The notes under the pieces: generated by a model
The model's database searches: none
The model's input: the letters and a program-made list of their open reading frames with translations, nothing else
Told to the model about the DNA's origin: nothing
Assembly: GCA_021234155.1 (NCBI GenBank)
Contig: JAJEKV010000004.1
Location: 15,679,059-15,743,058, forward strand
Length of the DNA stretch: 64,000 nucleotides
Direction of reading: 5' to 3'
Source: Isoetes taiwanensis
Lineage: Eukaryota; Streptophyta; Lycopodiopsida; Isoetales; Isoetaceae
Shown here: positions 1 to 11,175 of the stretch, in pieces
Numbering within the stretch: position 1 is the stretch's first letter
Layout: the number at the start of each line of letters is the position of its first letter
Made by a program: the position numbers and the translations under genes

Positions 1-1600
1 CAACTTCTTATTGACATGCTCCTACCAAGAGACATACACTACTTCAGAGTGATGCTTACTTGGGTCTTCTATAGGGTCTTCTTTTGCAAAAGCTAACCAT
101 GTTAGTTAAATATCAGCTCGCCTCATGAGCAAGAATATACACTTCTTAATATGTTGATATAGATCTAAGATCTGAACGGGATTTTTTGGTCTCTCATTAG
201 CTAGGCCTATATATGGTGGTAGAACATTACTTTCTAGTTGGATCACTATATCTGGTTCAATCATAGCATCTTGTCACTTGTGCAGGAAGAAATCATGTAT
301 ATCAGATGGACTAGGATCCACATCTCCAAACACCCGTAGTAGATCCAACCATATTAGTCAGTAATCCCGTTCATGTATGCAATACACCATGACTGCTCTC
401 CTTCTTTTGATATGGCTACCTAATGCATAATGTACTTTGTTATGGAGCTTCTCAAAGCATCTATGTCCTTGAGAGCTTTCCTTGGAGGTATAGTCTTTGG
501 TATACCTTCAGAAATCATGGGTGCACCCGGTGCATTTGCCTTCCACATTTTAATACCCTTTTCGGGCAGAACAAGGTGACCTATCTAGGCAAACCCTATT
601 TTGATCTGACATGCTCCGGCTCTGCTCCAAGAAATCCGCTCTAATTTCCAACGATCTGGACCAAGAAATCTGCAACGGATTCTGCAACGATCTGCAAGTA
701 AGCCATCAATGTAATTTTGGGAGTAAATTGGCTAAGATTTGTAATTTGGCATTTCGGATGCAAGGTGTGTGCTGCTCCCACTACCCATTGCTCTTGAGTT
801 TTGTTGTTTTATGCCTGTTTACTATTCTGGATGCTTGGGCATTTTTGTGAGATCATTTGTTTGATATCATTTTTCTACCAAATTCAATTGTTCTTCTCCC
901 AGTCCACTCTTTGATCTGCATTTTGGGTAAATTAAATGTTGTTCTCGACTGCCCTGTTTCTGAATCACAAAACTTCCCTTTCTTGGCTTAGTTTTGTTAT
1001 CCAAATTCTACGTCTTTTTGTTGTCTGATAATTTCAAATGTGGACTATGTTCCTGCATGTTATTCTTGCCAGATCCAGGACTTAGTTGCGATGGACTTTT
1101 TGTAAATGCTTTGTAGGGTTTTTGCAGGTTACCATAGGCATGTTGACTCTTCATGAATTTGTATAGTGAAGTTGGTTAGCTCTTAGGAACATATGAATTC
1201 AAGTATATAATGGCAGGACACAGCTAGGGAAGCTGCTTTTACTTGATGCAAGTGATTGCTTGTTCTTCATGATGATTCAACAAATTGAAAATCTAGAGTT
1301 TATTGTAAATACAATGAATAAATGCCGACACAGATTACTGAGGTAATTTTGTACCATTGCAAAGGAGCATTCATACCAAGCATAATAGTTGAACAATACC
1401 TTTGATATATTTGGGGATGGGCTTTACATTGAGCATATTATGGTTCTCTCATCAATGGAAAACTTTCTTTGTTTCTTTTTTCTATATCATGGTTCTCTCA
1501 ACAATGGTAAAGTTTCTTTGTTTTTTTTTTTTTTTGGATTGCTTGTTATCAAGATAAAAATTAGTTAGCACTTGGAAAAACTTATGTTCCCGTGTAATTT
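1..1600. other. No recognisable gene
   Basis: Only short ORFs are present and none resembles a protein family I know. The one structure I see is an imperfect tandem duplication of about 50 bp at roughly 1437-1535: a unit beginning ATGGTTCTCTCA, then AATGG and a CTTTCTTTGTTT run, occurs twice, and the second copy ends in a poly-T run at about 1520-1535. The stretch may be old transposon sequence or intergenic DNA. Confidence 0.5.
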
Positions 1601-1604
1601 ATTT

Positions 1605-2078
1605 TTATTGGAACTTATGTCCCTGGAACAATGGTACTTGGTGAAGCAAACAATGGTACTTGGTAAAGCATCTGGTATTGCTATTCAATCTGCTTAAACT
1701 TTTGGGGGCCTCAGGTATAAGGTGGAGATACTTTTCACGGACTATGAATTTAGAGTCTCGATCGCTTACAATTCTTCGTGGCAGATCAAATGGAGGGTAA
1801 ACCACCCTTAGGTACTCCTTTGCCACATCTTGTCCAGTAGCATCATCTCTTAATGCTAAAAACTTTGCATACTTTGTTAAACAATCTACTATCACCAATA
1901 CTTGGGTGTGTTGTCGACTGGTTCCTGGAAGTGCAACTATAAAATTCATATGTATGCATTCCCACCTTTCCAAAGGTATGCGTAATGGCTGTAACAATCC
2001 TGGCATTTTGCCATGATCTATTTTTACTGCTTGGCATACTTGGCACTTCCTTACATAAGACTTTACATCCTGTTTCAT
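1605..2078 (-). pseudogene. Ty3/gypsy integrase fragment (gypsy 1)
   Basis: Part of a minus-strand Ty3/gypsy pol. The translation starts in the HHCC zinc region, with the CQVCQAVK cysteine pair visible. The DDE core follows, with a first Asp in IVDCLTKYAKF and a second in VSDRDSKF. Family knowledge: integrase inserts the cDNA copy into the genome. After the second Asp region the sequence no longer resembles integrase, so the catalytic Glu part and C-terminus are missing or frameshifted. It lies downstream of the RNase H pieces at 2198-2485 and 3850-4245 on the same strand, as expected for gypsy RT-RH-IN order. Confidence 0.85.
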
Positions 2079-2197
2079 ATCAGGCTAGAAGAATTGTCTT
2101 CTGATCAATTCATATGTCTTTCATTCTCCCCCATATCCAGCTTGCGGGGTATTATGAAATACATGCAAAATCTCTTTTCTAATGTTCTTTACTAAGG

Positions 2198-2485
2198 CTA
2201 CGTAGATTTCCTCCTTATAAAACCATAAAATATCATTATGTGCCCGAAAAGCACCTTCTCATACAAATCCCTGATTTGTTGGAAGCGATCCCATTCTAAA
2301 GATACCATTCCATTGATATGCTTTATTCGGAAAAGAGGATATGCAAGAGCGTTGTCTTTCCCCCGGATATGTTGGATTTCAAAGTGAAATTCATGTAAGA
2401 AATCCAAATAGCGTGCTTGTCTGGGACTCATTTCTACTTGACTTTGCAAAAATTTTAGCGATTTATGATCCAATATGTAGCACAA
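2198..2485 (-). pseudogene. Ty3/gypsy RNase H C-terminal piece (gypsy 1)
   Basis: The translation includes DHKSLKFL, the conserved late RNase H motif of gypsy elements, then HFEIQHIRGKDN, which matches the end of the domain, where DALSR normally follows and is here degraded to ALAYPLF. It continues towards the integrase at 1605-2078. The upstream half of the domain is separated by about 1.4 kb of inserted sequence (2486 to about 3850). It is a non-functional remnant. Confidence 0.85.
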
Positions 2486-3377
2486 TAACAGGGGGTTACT
2501 TTTAGATTTTTATACGTTTTTTCACATGGTTTTTCTATGATTTCGTTGTTGTATTCGTTGAGGTGTACTAAATAGTATTTCTAGAGTGCACCCTTTATGG
2601 GCCGTTGATTTTTGTTGGTTGGAACAATCCGAGGGTTCTTGTCTTTCTCTGCATGTGTTTGTGCATGAACACTGCGCATGTGTATGCATGTGCATGTGCA
2701 CATGCATGTGCATGTGCACATGCATGTGCATGTTCATGTGCATGTGCATGTGTATTGTGCATGTGCAAGTGCAAATGCATGTGCATGTAAATGTGTGCAT
2801 GTGTGTGCATGTGTGCATATGCATGTGTACTTGCCCTCTTGGATTCTTATTGCCGGAGTGGATTTTACTACCAAGATGGATTTTTTGCTCACACTTACAA
2901 AGGTATTTGTTTTTTAATGTTTCTTCAGTTAGCATAATATTTTCTTTTACAAGGTATTGGTTTCTGATTCTACAATGTAGTCTTTGCAAAAACCCCTTTT
3001 TTGTTTCCTTCTAAGATTTTTTCTGCAGATTCAAGTTTAGGCCCTCTGTTTGCTTCCAACTCTTGGATATTCCTGGCTGCCGGATTGTTCATAGCAGCCA
3101 GCCTTTAGCTTCAATCAACAAACGGATTCTTATGCACACAACAGACGGATTATTCCACGCCCTTTTCCATGTCACGCAGATCAGTCAAACAGTGGCCACA
3201 AGAATGCATTTATATTGTAGGTTTGGAACTTTAATCGAACCATAAGGTGAATCATGCATTACCTTTAAGCTAGAGATGGAGCATCCAAAATCATATGGAT
3301 TGATAAACAATGGTGTCATTGTGAAAGAGAAATAGTTGTAGCGAAAGTAACAATATGTAGCATAATAACAGGGGGTT
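2471..3377. repeat. Segment bounded by 27-bp direct repeats
   Basis: A 27-bp sequence starting CAATATGTAGCA occurs at 2471-2497 and 3351-3377 with one mismatch, 880 bp apart in direct orientation. The first copy lies exactly at the RNase H fragment edge. The segment between includes the GCATGT-type microsatellite. I cannot tell whether this is an insertion flanked by a long duplication or a local tandem duplication. Translations inside are repeat-driven and not genes. Confidence 0.6.
2640..2830. repeat. (GCATGT)n-type microsatellite
   Basis: Alternating purine-pyrimidine repeats of GCATGT and GCACATGCATGT form a nearly continuous tract. Both strands translate into His/Met/Cys/Ala-rich strings, which are artefacts of the repeat. 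Alternating tracts of this type can adopt non-B structures (general knowledge). Confidence 0.9.
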
Positions 3378-3589
3378 TTCTTTGTGTTGCAAACTTTATG
3401 ACTTTCAGAATAATGGGATCAATCGGCTCTATCTTTATGGTAACTTTTACTTACGTTCTATTTGTTTTATTGTGATCAAGTTCAAAAGCTACAGGTGATA
3501 AAAGCCTCAAATGAATTCTAGTTTTTTTCTGGTTTGAATTCTAAAATTTTTGACAGGGGGAAGGTGGCGTCCCTAAGGCCAGAAGGGCC

Positions 3590-3740
3590 AATTTTTTTTT
3601 TTGCAACACAAACCATTAACATCCAACATATAAAAATTAAATCCTCTAACACATAACAACCAACACATAACAACCATTGACATTAACAACCAACACATAA
3701 CTACTATTGACATTAATTAACACAACCATTAGGTCCAACA
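3590..3740. repeat. Short AACCAACACATAAC tandem repeats after a T run
   Basis: A poly-T run at about 3592-3601 is followed by several degenerate copies of an AACCAACACATAAC unit. The rest of 3378-3850 holds no recognisable gene. Confidence 0.6.
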
Positions 3741-3849
3741 CATTTAAATTAAAATCCCCTTAAACCCCTTTGGTTTGGGTGCATATTCACCACGAGAGGT
3801 GGCGTAGGGGGCGAGAGCCCTCATAATTGTATTTTGCACGCATCTGAAA

Positions 3850-4245
3850 TCAACACCATATAGTATTTTCGCTTTGAAATCTTATAGTATTTTCGCGAAT
3901 CTTGTTATCTGAAGATAGCAAATTTTGTACTTGCATACCCCACAAACGAGGAACTTTACGTGCACGGTATAGATTAAGGAATAAGGGGTGAATATGCCTA
4001 TTCAAACTCTCGTTACCCGAGTCACCAGTAAACAATATAAAATTGCGTGGCTCCTTATTGGTCCTCGACCTCAAATAATGCCGCCAAGTTTTTAAGGCAT
4101 GAACTATGGCTAACAACTCCTGTTCATAAGTGGCATAGTTCTTCTCGGCTGGATTTAACTTGCGGCTTTCATAAGCCACAACATGCCCTTGTTGCATAAG
4201 AACTGTGCCCAAAAGCTTGTCCACATGCGTCAGTATAAATTTCAA
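3850..4245 (-). pseudogene. Ty3/gypsy RNase H N-terminal piece (gypsy 1)
   Basis: The first half reads as gypsy RNase H: VVAYESRKLNPAEKNYATYE, then QELLAIVHALKTWRHYL. The sequence then leaves the family, at the edge of the inserted material that separates it from the DHKSLKFL piece at 2198-2485. The catalytic TDAS region is degraded (the start reads FILTHVDK). RT comes just upstream at 4308-4464 on the same strand. Confidence 0.85.
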
Positions 4246-4307
4246 AGGGTAAATTTTAATCTGGAATTTTGAGAATTAGTTGACTTGAGAGTAAAACCTT
4301 AATTTAT

Positions 4308-4464
4308 TCAAAGGCTCTCTTTTGCTCTTCCCCATAAGAATCCTTGCCCCTTCTTAAGTAAATCCGTAAGGGGTGCAACTACCTTTGAAATTTTAGGAAC
4401 AAATTTCCTATAATAAGTAGCTAAGCCTAGAAAGCTTCTCACATCCGGCACATCTACTAGTTGT
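4308..4464 (-). pseudogene. Ty3/gypsy RT thumb/connection fragment (gypsy 1)
   Basis: The translation VRSFLGLATYYRKFVPKISK followed by VAPLTDLLKKG is the conserved post-palm stretch of gypsy reverse transcriptase. The upstream palm domain is absent because the LTR of gypsy 2 begins at 4465, exactly where the homology stops. Gypsy 2 therefore appears to have inserted into or truncated this older element. Confidence 0.88.
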
Positions 4465-5358
4465 TGTGATGTTCCCCAAAAATATATGCCATAAATACGT
4501 ATATTTCTGGGCCACGTCACTATACATGGCTACTTGAGTAGCCTTGTACACCATTGAGGGTGGTAAAGGGAGCATGGCTAAGTTTTCCACATAACTTAGC
4601 CAACCTTAGGCTTAGGGCCATTTCCACATGGCCTTATCCTATTGGGCACCCGCCACATGGAGAGATCCCATTGGAGCCACGTGGCAATGACATGGAACCC
4701 TCCTATAAGTACCCTAACCCTAACCGTAAGCCACTTTTCGGCTCCACCTACCTTGAGACATGTTGTTCGCTCGGAACTCTGTTTCGATCACCGTTCATTG
4801 CAGCGCAGCTCAATTCGACAACCCCAAGGTAGTGCATCCATCAAAGGGAGGAGGAACCACCCGACTCATCATCAAGTCATGGAGACCTCAGGAGTTGGAG
4901 GAAGTTCGTCCAGAGCAGGTATTCAGAGTAGCTTCATAGGTAGATCATCTAGAACCTAAGATTCCAGATGAGCTAGTATCTTATCTTGCTAGTAGAGCCT
5001 TCCTAGGACCCCAAGTCTAGGCTTCGAAGCCTAAGCAAGGAATCCTAACAAGTAGGTAAATTCATGTGTGCAGATTAGATGTTATCTTCATTATCATCAT
5101 GTTATATTGATGTACGATGTTGATTGATCTTATGTTTGCACCTCTTGTGTAAAGGGGGGTAGAGACCTAGTAGCCGTTACCTAGATGATGCTCCTAGTTT
5201 AGACCCCTTAGTTCCTATTATATGCAGCCTGTGCATAGGAACCCACCTGGCTTCGGGGCCTATGAAGTAACTTAGCACCATACAACGGGGCTAGTGGCAA
5301 AGTGGAGGGGGTCCTTGCTAAGCATGGCTACTGGGGATCCGTAGCGGGCCAGACCTAT
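4465..5358 (+). mobile_element. 5' LTR of gypsy 2 (start exact, end uncertain)
   Basis: From 4465 (TGTGATGTTCC) this stretch aligns over about 900 bp with 8762-9662: both contain AAATACGTATATTTCTGGGC near the start, CCTATAAGTACCCTA and the same downstream landmarks. Both copies carry a CCCTAACCCTAA-like motif just after a TATAAGTA box (about 4703-4720 and 9000-9020), suggesting the promoter and transcription start. Shared sequence ends near GACCTATAGT because the 3' copy is truncated there, so the real LTR may extend further right. Confidence 0.8.
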
Positions 5359-6230
5359 AGTCGGTCACTTCGAGTAGGCCGGGTATGGGTCCGACACCTC
5401 CTGGGGCAATGGTGGTGCCCTGCATCTCAAGGGTTGCAGGTGTTGGCCCGGCTCTTGTTTTGAAGGGTTCAGTCGGGTATGGATTGTGTGTCGCCACGAT
5501 CCTCTAGCCGCCCATGGAACCATTAGACCTCGGGAAGGGGAGATGCAAACCTTCCTGCCTCATCGGATCGAGGAGATGCAACACGGAGTAGTCCCAATGA
5601 GTGATACCATAGGATTACGTCTTCGGAAGGCTATAGTCACGCTAGAGCCTGATTTAGCCCGTCTGCAAAGTATGCACAGGAGGGGTGGATGGAGTAGTCA
5701 ACTCTAGCCATTGTCTATAGCCAACCCTGCCATTGTTTATATATCGGTCTGCTCTATCTTGTGGCCCAGCCGTCAGTCTACTTCCCTTACGAGTCTGAGC
5801 CTGGGGTAGGAGCTCTCATGTTTTATGGCATGTTGATATCTCTGTTGTATCTATGGATGTATGGATGGGCTACCCTTCGAGGTAGTTAGATGTATTATTG
5901 TTGTTGGTTCTGACGTTATATTATGCTTCCGCTATTATAGGAGCCCATAGGCGAAAGGCGTGCAAGACACCTTCGTGTCCCTTCCCCGTACTAGGGATAT
6001 CTTGGGTGTGGGATAGACGGAGGGCCCATACGGCCAAAAGGCTGGATGGGGGATTTCCTGCGAGATGTACCACCGGGCGTCGTATATTTGGTAGGAACAT
6101 CATAGTTGCGGCCATTCTCTTATGGCTCATACTTTGTCTGGATCCAGGGCTAATCTCTTCTCTGAGATGCTACGTCCTAGAAATGCCTCTTGTTGCTTTA
6201 AAAACTCACACTTGGATAATTTGGCAAAAA
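5359..6230. other. Gypsy 2 LTR remainder or leader, no coding signal
   Basis: I see no gag, protease or RT here, although these should lie between the LTR and RNase H of an intact gypsy element. The stretch is GC-richer than its surroundings and has short unrelated ORFs. The element is an internal deletion derivative. No primer-binding site was identified. Confidence 0.5.
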
Positions 6231-6239
6231 GATTAAGGA

Positions 6240-6945
6240 AACTCATCTGAAAAGCTTAAGGAAGCTTTGACAACAGCACCGGTGCTCACCCTACTAGATC
6301 CAGATAAGGATAAGCTTGTGGCTACCGATGCAAGTAAGAGCAACAGGTGGAGTTCTCATGCAGGAAGGATGGGTAGTAGCCTACGATTCAAAGAAGATGA
6401 ATGAGGCAGAGCAACGCTACCCAACGCACAATCAAGAGCTTCTAGCAATAGTAAGAGCCCTTCGCATTTGGAGGCACTACCTCCTTGGAAGGAGGTTTCA
6501 GTTAGATACTGACCATCAAAGCCTCCAATATATAATCATGCAACCACCTTTGAGGCAAAGGAGATGGATGGAGTTTCTCAAAGAATATGACTTCGAAATA
6601 GTCTATAAGCCAGGCAAATTAAATGTGGTTGCCGACGCTCTCGCGCATCGACTATTGGAGACTCGAGTGCATTGCAATGCCATCTCCACCTTATGCAGCG
6701 AATTCAGCAAGAAGATCGAAGAGGTTCTGCTTTCAAGCAAAGAATTGAAGGAAGTTTGGGCTATCTTATGCAAGCAAGCAAGATCAGATAAGGAAAGAGA
6801 AGTTTGCAAAAGATATAAGAAAGAGGGCAATCTTCTATACCACATTCCAGAAGCATCTGGAGTAAAGAAGTTAATTCTTCATGATACTCATAATAGTCCA
6901 ATAGCCGGCTATGCAGGGAGCAGCTTCGAATTCCAGGAACCTTAG
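6240..6945 (+). pseudogene. Ty3/gypsy RNase H (gypsy 2)
   Basis: Upstream of the long ORF (6316) another frame reads LKEALTTAPVLTLLDPDKDK, the RT/RNase H connection, then ATDAS with the first catalytic Asp. A frameshift follows and the ORF continues with GGVLMQEGWVVAYDSKKMNE, QELLAIVRALRIWRHYL, LDTDHQSLQYI and KPGKLNVVADAL. The last cluster includes the later RNase H Asp residues. Homology fades before integrase: no clean HHCC zinc domain is visible before 6951. Family role: removal of RNA from the RNA/DNA hybrid during reverse transcription. Confidence 0.88.
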
Positions 6946-6950
6946 AACCT

Positions 6951-7530
6951 TTGGCAGTGCCAACCGCTAAGTGGGAGGTTGTGAGCATGGGTTTTATAAC
7001 CAGGCTCCCAAGAACAGCAAGGGGTCATGATGCCTTAATGGTAGTGGTCGACAAGTTACCTAAGATGGCTCACTTTTTGCCATGTCGAACGATGGATACA
7101 GCCTTGGATACCGCCTTGCTCTTTGCAAAAGAGATATTTAGATTGCATGGGATGCCAAGGGAAATCATCTCCGACAGGGACTCCAAGTTCATAACTGCCT
7201 TTTAGAAGAACTTCTTCAACACGATCCAGACCAAGTTGTCGATGAGTACGGCATATCATCCCCAAATTGATGGACAAATGGAGCGCACCAATCGAATTCT
7301 AGAAGACATGTTGAGGAACTATGTATAGAACAAGCAGTCAAAATGGGATGAATATATTTACTTGATAGAGTTTGCATACAAAAGTACCAAGCAAGAATCA
7401 TCACAAACGTTGCCCTTCATGATTAATTATGGTTATCAATCCTTGACACTAGACACTTGGCATAACCCAGTGTCAAAGGTTGAAGTTTCTCAACAAATGT
7501 TGACCAATATGCAGTAATTAGTTGAAGAGA
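6951..7530 (+). pseudogene. Ty3/gypsy integrase core (gypsy 2)
   Basis: The core reads from KWEVVSMGFITRLPRTARGH through VVVDKLPKMAHFLPC (first Asp region) to IISDRDSKFITAF (second Asp), then a TAG stop at 7203-7205. Reading on gives [20 protein letters not shown], the Glu-containing region, with further stops. The HHCC domain is missing upstream. It sits between RNase H and the C-terminal domain of the same element and is non-functional. Confidence 0.88.
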
Positions 7531-7744
7531 TTAGAGGCTATCCTTTGGCAGCAAGAAGTCGGCAGAAGAGCTTAACCGATAAGCATAGAACCGAAAGAGC
7601 ATTCCAAGTAGGGATAATGTTTGGCTCAAGATTAAGGTCAAGCAAGCAAAGCTTCGAATTGGGAATTGTAAGAAGCTTGCTCCAAGATGGGCGGGACCTT
7701 TCAAGATTATAGAGCGAGTAGGAGAGCAAGCCTACAAGCTCGAT

Positions 7745-8284
7745 TTGCCAGCCCATCTTAAAGTCCACAAAGTCTTCCACGTAAACCTATTGAAGAGGCA
7801 CACTCCAAACCCGGCGGAGGTCTTGGAGACTCCAATCTTGTGGGAGATGATGGAGGAGCAAATTGAGATAATTCCTGAGCTAATTCTCGATAAGGCATTT
7901 AAGAAGACAAGAAGGTCCCAGTTCCTCCAATATTTGGTCCAGTGGAAGCACTTGCCTGTGGAAGATGCATCACGGGTATTGAAGCAAGATTTAGAGAAGC
8001 AATACCCGGAATTCATGAAGCAATTCGACGGCCAAGTCATCTTCGAATTGGTCATGTGTGAGGAGCGCAGCATGGTGGGCGATGATGAGACCATCATTCG
8101 GATGATCTCTATGCCACGATGCACGGCGCGTACACATGACCATATGGGGGTCATGATGATAGGTATGGGTGATGATGGGATCGTTGAGACGTTCCCTAGC
8201 TTAAACCCCCAGGGGCATGAGGCATTACGGGTGTACACGATCAAGGGGATCTTGTACAAGGTAACACTCGATCATGAGCAATGA
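7745..8284 (+). pseudogene. Gypsy 2 integrase C-terminus with chromodomain-like region
   Basis: The motif LKVHKVFHVNLLKRH is the GPF/Y-type tail seen in plant chromovirus integrases. About 30 residues later ILDKAFKKTRRSQFLQYLVQ and W are followed by a region resembling a chromodomain (a VQWKHLP stretch in place of VKWKGY). The final roughly 100 residues (ARTHDHMGV onwards) are not recognised. Known role: chromodomains of chromoviruses are thought to guide integration to particular chromatin. A PPT and the 3' LTR follow at 8749-8762. Confidence 0.75.
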
Positions 8285-8748
8285 TAGGATCATCGTAAAT
8301 GGTCCTTAAGCTCAAATCCGATGGGCCATGAGTGCAAGGTAGTAGGAGTAACCTTGAGCTAGTAGTTCGGCTCAAGGAGGTAGTAAAGGGGGTGGTCCCC
8401 TAAAACCACAAACTTATTAACTAAACTAACGTAATATGCTACTTGTGCAGGCCAGTGAAGGGGAGCATGGATAAGGGAGCACATTACAAGAAGAGAGGAG
8501 TCATAGATTCTAGACTTAACTATGAACTCCTAATAACTGTTGTGATAATGTTATAGATATACTTTGATAAGTAATACTTGTGAAGGCTATATAATTTTGT
8601 ATAAGTACAAATATAGCCTATATGTACATAATAAATAGCTAAGAGGAAGTTGATCGTTCGATAAAGTTAAGTTATATGCATGTTGTGTGTCTTGCAGGGT
8701 TATTGCAGGTTCGCCACCTTGGCGTAACGCTGAGGACAGCATTATCCT

Positions 8749-8761
8749 AAGAGGGGGAGAA
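8749..8761 (+). promoter_or_regulatory. Polypurine tract of gypsy 2
   Basis: AAGAGGGGGAGAA directly precedes the TGTGACATTT start of the 3' LTR at 8762. This is the expected site for plus-strand priming in LTR retrotransposons and it fixes the LTR boundary. Confidence 0.85.
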
Positions 8762-9662
8762 TGTGACATTTCCTAGAAATATATGCCATGAATACGTATA
8801 TTTCTGGGCCACGTCACTGTACAAGGCTACTTGAGTAGCCTTGTACACCATTGAGGGTGGTAAAGGGAGCATAGCTAAGTTATTCACATAACTTAGCCAA
8901 CCTTAGGCTTAGGGCCATTTCCACATAGCCTTACCCTATTGGGAACCACCACATGGAGAGATCCCATTGGAGCCACATGGCAATGACATGGAACCCTAAC
9001 CTATAAGTACCCTAGCCCTAACCCTAAGCCACTTTTCGGTTCCACTTGCCTTGAAACCTGTTCTTCGCTCGGAACTCCGTTTTGATCACCGTTCATTGCG
9101 GTGCAGCTCAGTTCGACAGCCCCAAGGCAGTGCATCCATCAAAGGGAGGAGGAACCACCCGACTCATCATCAAGTCATGGAGACCAAGAGTTGGAGAAAG
9201 TTCGTCTGGAGCAGGTATTCAGAGTAGCTTTATAGGTAGATCATCTGGAGCCTAGGATTCCAGATGAGCTAGTATTTCTTGCTAGTAGAGCCTTCCTAGA
9301 ACCCCTAGTCTAAGCTTCGAACCCTAAGCAAGGAACCCTAACAAGTAGTTAGATTCATGTGTGCAGATAAGATGTTATCTTCATTATTATCATGTTATAT
9401 TGATGTAAGATGTTGGTTGATCTTATGTTTGCACCTCTTGTGTATTGGGAAGGGGGGTAGCAACCTAGTAGCCGTTATCTAGATGATGCTCCTAGTTTAG
9501 ACCCTTTAGATTCTATTATATGGGGCATGTGCATAGGAATCCACCCGGCTTCGGTGGCTATGAAGTGACTTAGCACCATACAATGGTGCTCGTAGTAAAG
9601 TGGAGGGGGGTCTCTGCTGAGTACGGCTACTGGGGATCCATAGCGGGCTAGACCTATAGTCT
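8762..9662 (+). mobile_element. 3' LTR of gypsy 2, truncated
   Basis: This is the second copy of the LTR starting at 4465. It starts directly after the polypurine tract. Similarity to the 5' copy is high, with scattered substitutions and small indels (for example a few extra bases near 9446). Homology stops after GACCTATAGT at about 9662, where minus-strand copia gag sequence begins, so the end is truncated or interrupted. Confidence 0.82.
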
Positions 9663-9985
9663 AGAAGTTGTTTGATTACGCCTAGATTCCCTTCGCTAGC
9701 CTCCACCAAAAGAAACGTATCATTAGTCTGAGACTTCACCTGAGCTTGTACCAACAGCATTGACTGACCTCTCTGACACAGATCTAACTGCATTTCTCCT
9801 GCCTATGTCAGGGCCTTCACAATCTCCTTCTGGATCAACAAGATCCTACGATTCTTCTACTTCTAAAATATGCTTGATTGAATCTTTCCATACCTGAAAG
9901 CCATCACCTCTTTTATAAACTTCTATGATGCTAAGTAGACTTGCACCAAACCTGCTTGACATGATTCAAGAACAAGCAAACTTTC
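9663..9985 (-). pseudogene. Ty1/copia gag N-terminus (copia 1)
   Basis: On the minus strand, a start just inside the primer-binding site leads to FGASLLSIIEVYKRGDGFQV and WKDSIKHILEVEE. This closely matches the gag start of copia 3 in this window (about 54869 onward: FGATLLSIVEVYNGGPGFQV). The order LTR-PBS-gag on the minus strand is complete, but gag contains stops and is truncated at about 9663 against the gypsy 2 LTR. Confidence 0.75.
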
Positions 9986-9987
9986 TT

Positions 9988-10000
9988 GCTCTAATACCAA
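9988..10000 (-). promoter_or_regulatory. Primer-binding site of copia 1
   Basis: The minus strand reads TTGGTATTAGAGC, one mismatch from the initiator-Met tRNA complement TGGTATCAGAGC used by many plant copia elements. It lies directly inside an LTR ending TAACA. Confidence 0.8.
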
Positions 10001-10001
10001 A

Positions 10002-10385
10002 TGTTAGAAATTGCAAATATCTTCAATATTAACTTAGCACAACTTAAACACTTGGAAGCCAATGTATAATTCAACAACGAGCTTGCTTCTTGACTAGCAA
10101 TAATATTTCTCAATATTTTAGCAAGGCAATTTACTTTAAACCATTGAATTAAAGCGTGCAATCCACTGTAGCAATGGTCATTGACCGGAACACTATTTAA
10201 ACTTTGACTGGAATTTACATCCGATGTTCCGAGCCCCAATTAGGCTTTTAGTCCTCCACAGATCTTCAATACATGGCCTCATATTTCTAGTTTAATTATC
10301 TCTATATATACAGATTCAAGTCCCGCCAGTTTAACAGTCAGTGTAGATCAATTTACAGGTGGTTGTTTCTCAAACAGGTTTGCCT
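10002..10385 (-). mobile_element. Copia 1 LTR (outer end uncertain)
   Basis: The inner end is exact: the LTR ends in ...TAACA next to the PBS. The outer end is not visible. It probably runs to the poly-T of the adjacent LINE at 10386, but no TG terminus could be fixed. Confidence 0.5.
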
Positions 10386-10913
10386 CTTTTTTTTTTTTTT
10401 TTTTTTTGATTGAAGGCATATTTATATAGTAATTATAAAGTATAAGTTAACAAAAAGTACTTTTACAGGAAGTATAACCCTAGTAGGTAGGTAAAAAATG
10501 AAAAGATATAAAGTGCAGCACATATTTGAGATGGAAACAAAAACATGTATCAGGTAGGACACCTGTGGCAATCTAGAAATGCGACTTGAGGTTGAAATTG
10601 CTGGATTTTCTGCCCCTGCCTCTAACCATGACCGTGAGAATCTGAAGGTGCGGGCATGATTCGCCTTAGCCATGTTGAAATGACCCTTGCTATCCTTGGC
10701 TTCGCAAAGCAAGCCTCTTCTTGCATTCGGATTCTGGTCCCAGCAGCAGTTGCACAGACATGGCTCTTCGTGACTATAGAGATTTTGAGGACCAAACACT
10801 TTGACCCATTATTGGTTGGCCGTCGGATCAATCCTTTTCCATTTGAGCTATGAACCAAGACAAAGATAATTCCTGAAATTCCAGACAGAGAGATGTAAGA
10901 AACATAATTAATC

Positions 10914-11175
10914 TTATATAGCAGCAATGATCCATTTAATATCATATTCAACTTGCTTGATAATAGCTTCCGGATGGGTTATGTCACAATTAAAAATGAA
11001 ATTATTCCTTCCCTTCCAAATTCTCCACAGAAGAATGTAGAGCCTCCAATCATTTGGGTTATTTGGCCAAAAGAAGTCTAGAGGGTTAAGGGAATTAAGA
11101 TCATAACCCATTATATTGGATGCTAGCTCAAGGACCCATTCCGACCAGATGCATGATCGGAATAGGTGCTCCTCG
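10914..11175 (-). pseudogene. LINE 1 C-terminal zinc-binding/RNase H-like region
   Basis: EEHLFRSCIWSEWVLELASN and RLYILLWRIWKGRNNFIFN match the usual plant LINE layout, in which a zinc-binding reverse transcriptase tail (EHLF.C) leads to an IWRxRN motif. Upstream of EEHLF the reading frame leaves the family because LINE 2 was inserted on the other strand. Confidence 0.75.

Noticed and set aside
423-850. ORFs at the left end (73 and 79 codons)
   Set aside because: No family resemblance and no codon or splice support.
2522-3014. Met/His/Cys-rich ORFs
   Set aside because: Direct product of the GCATGT repeat.
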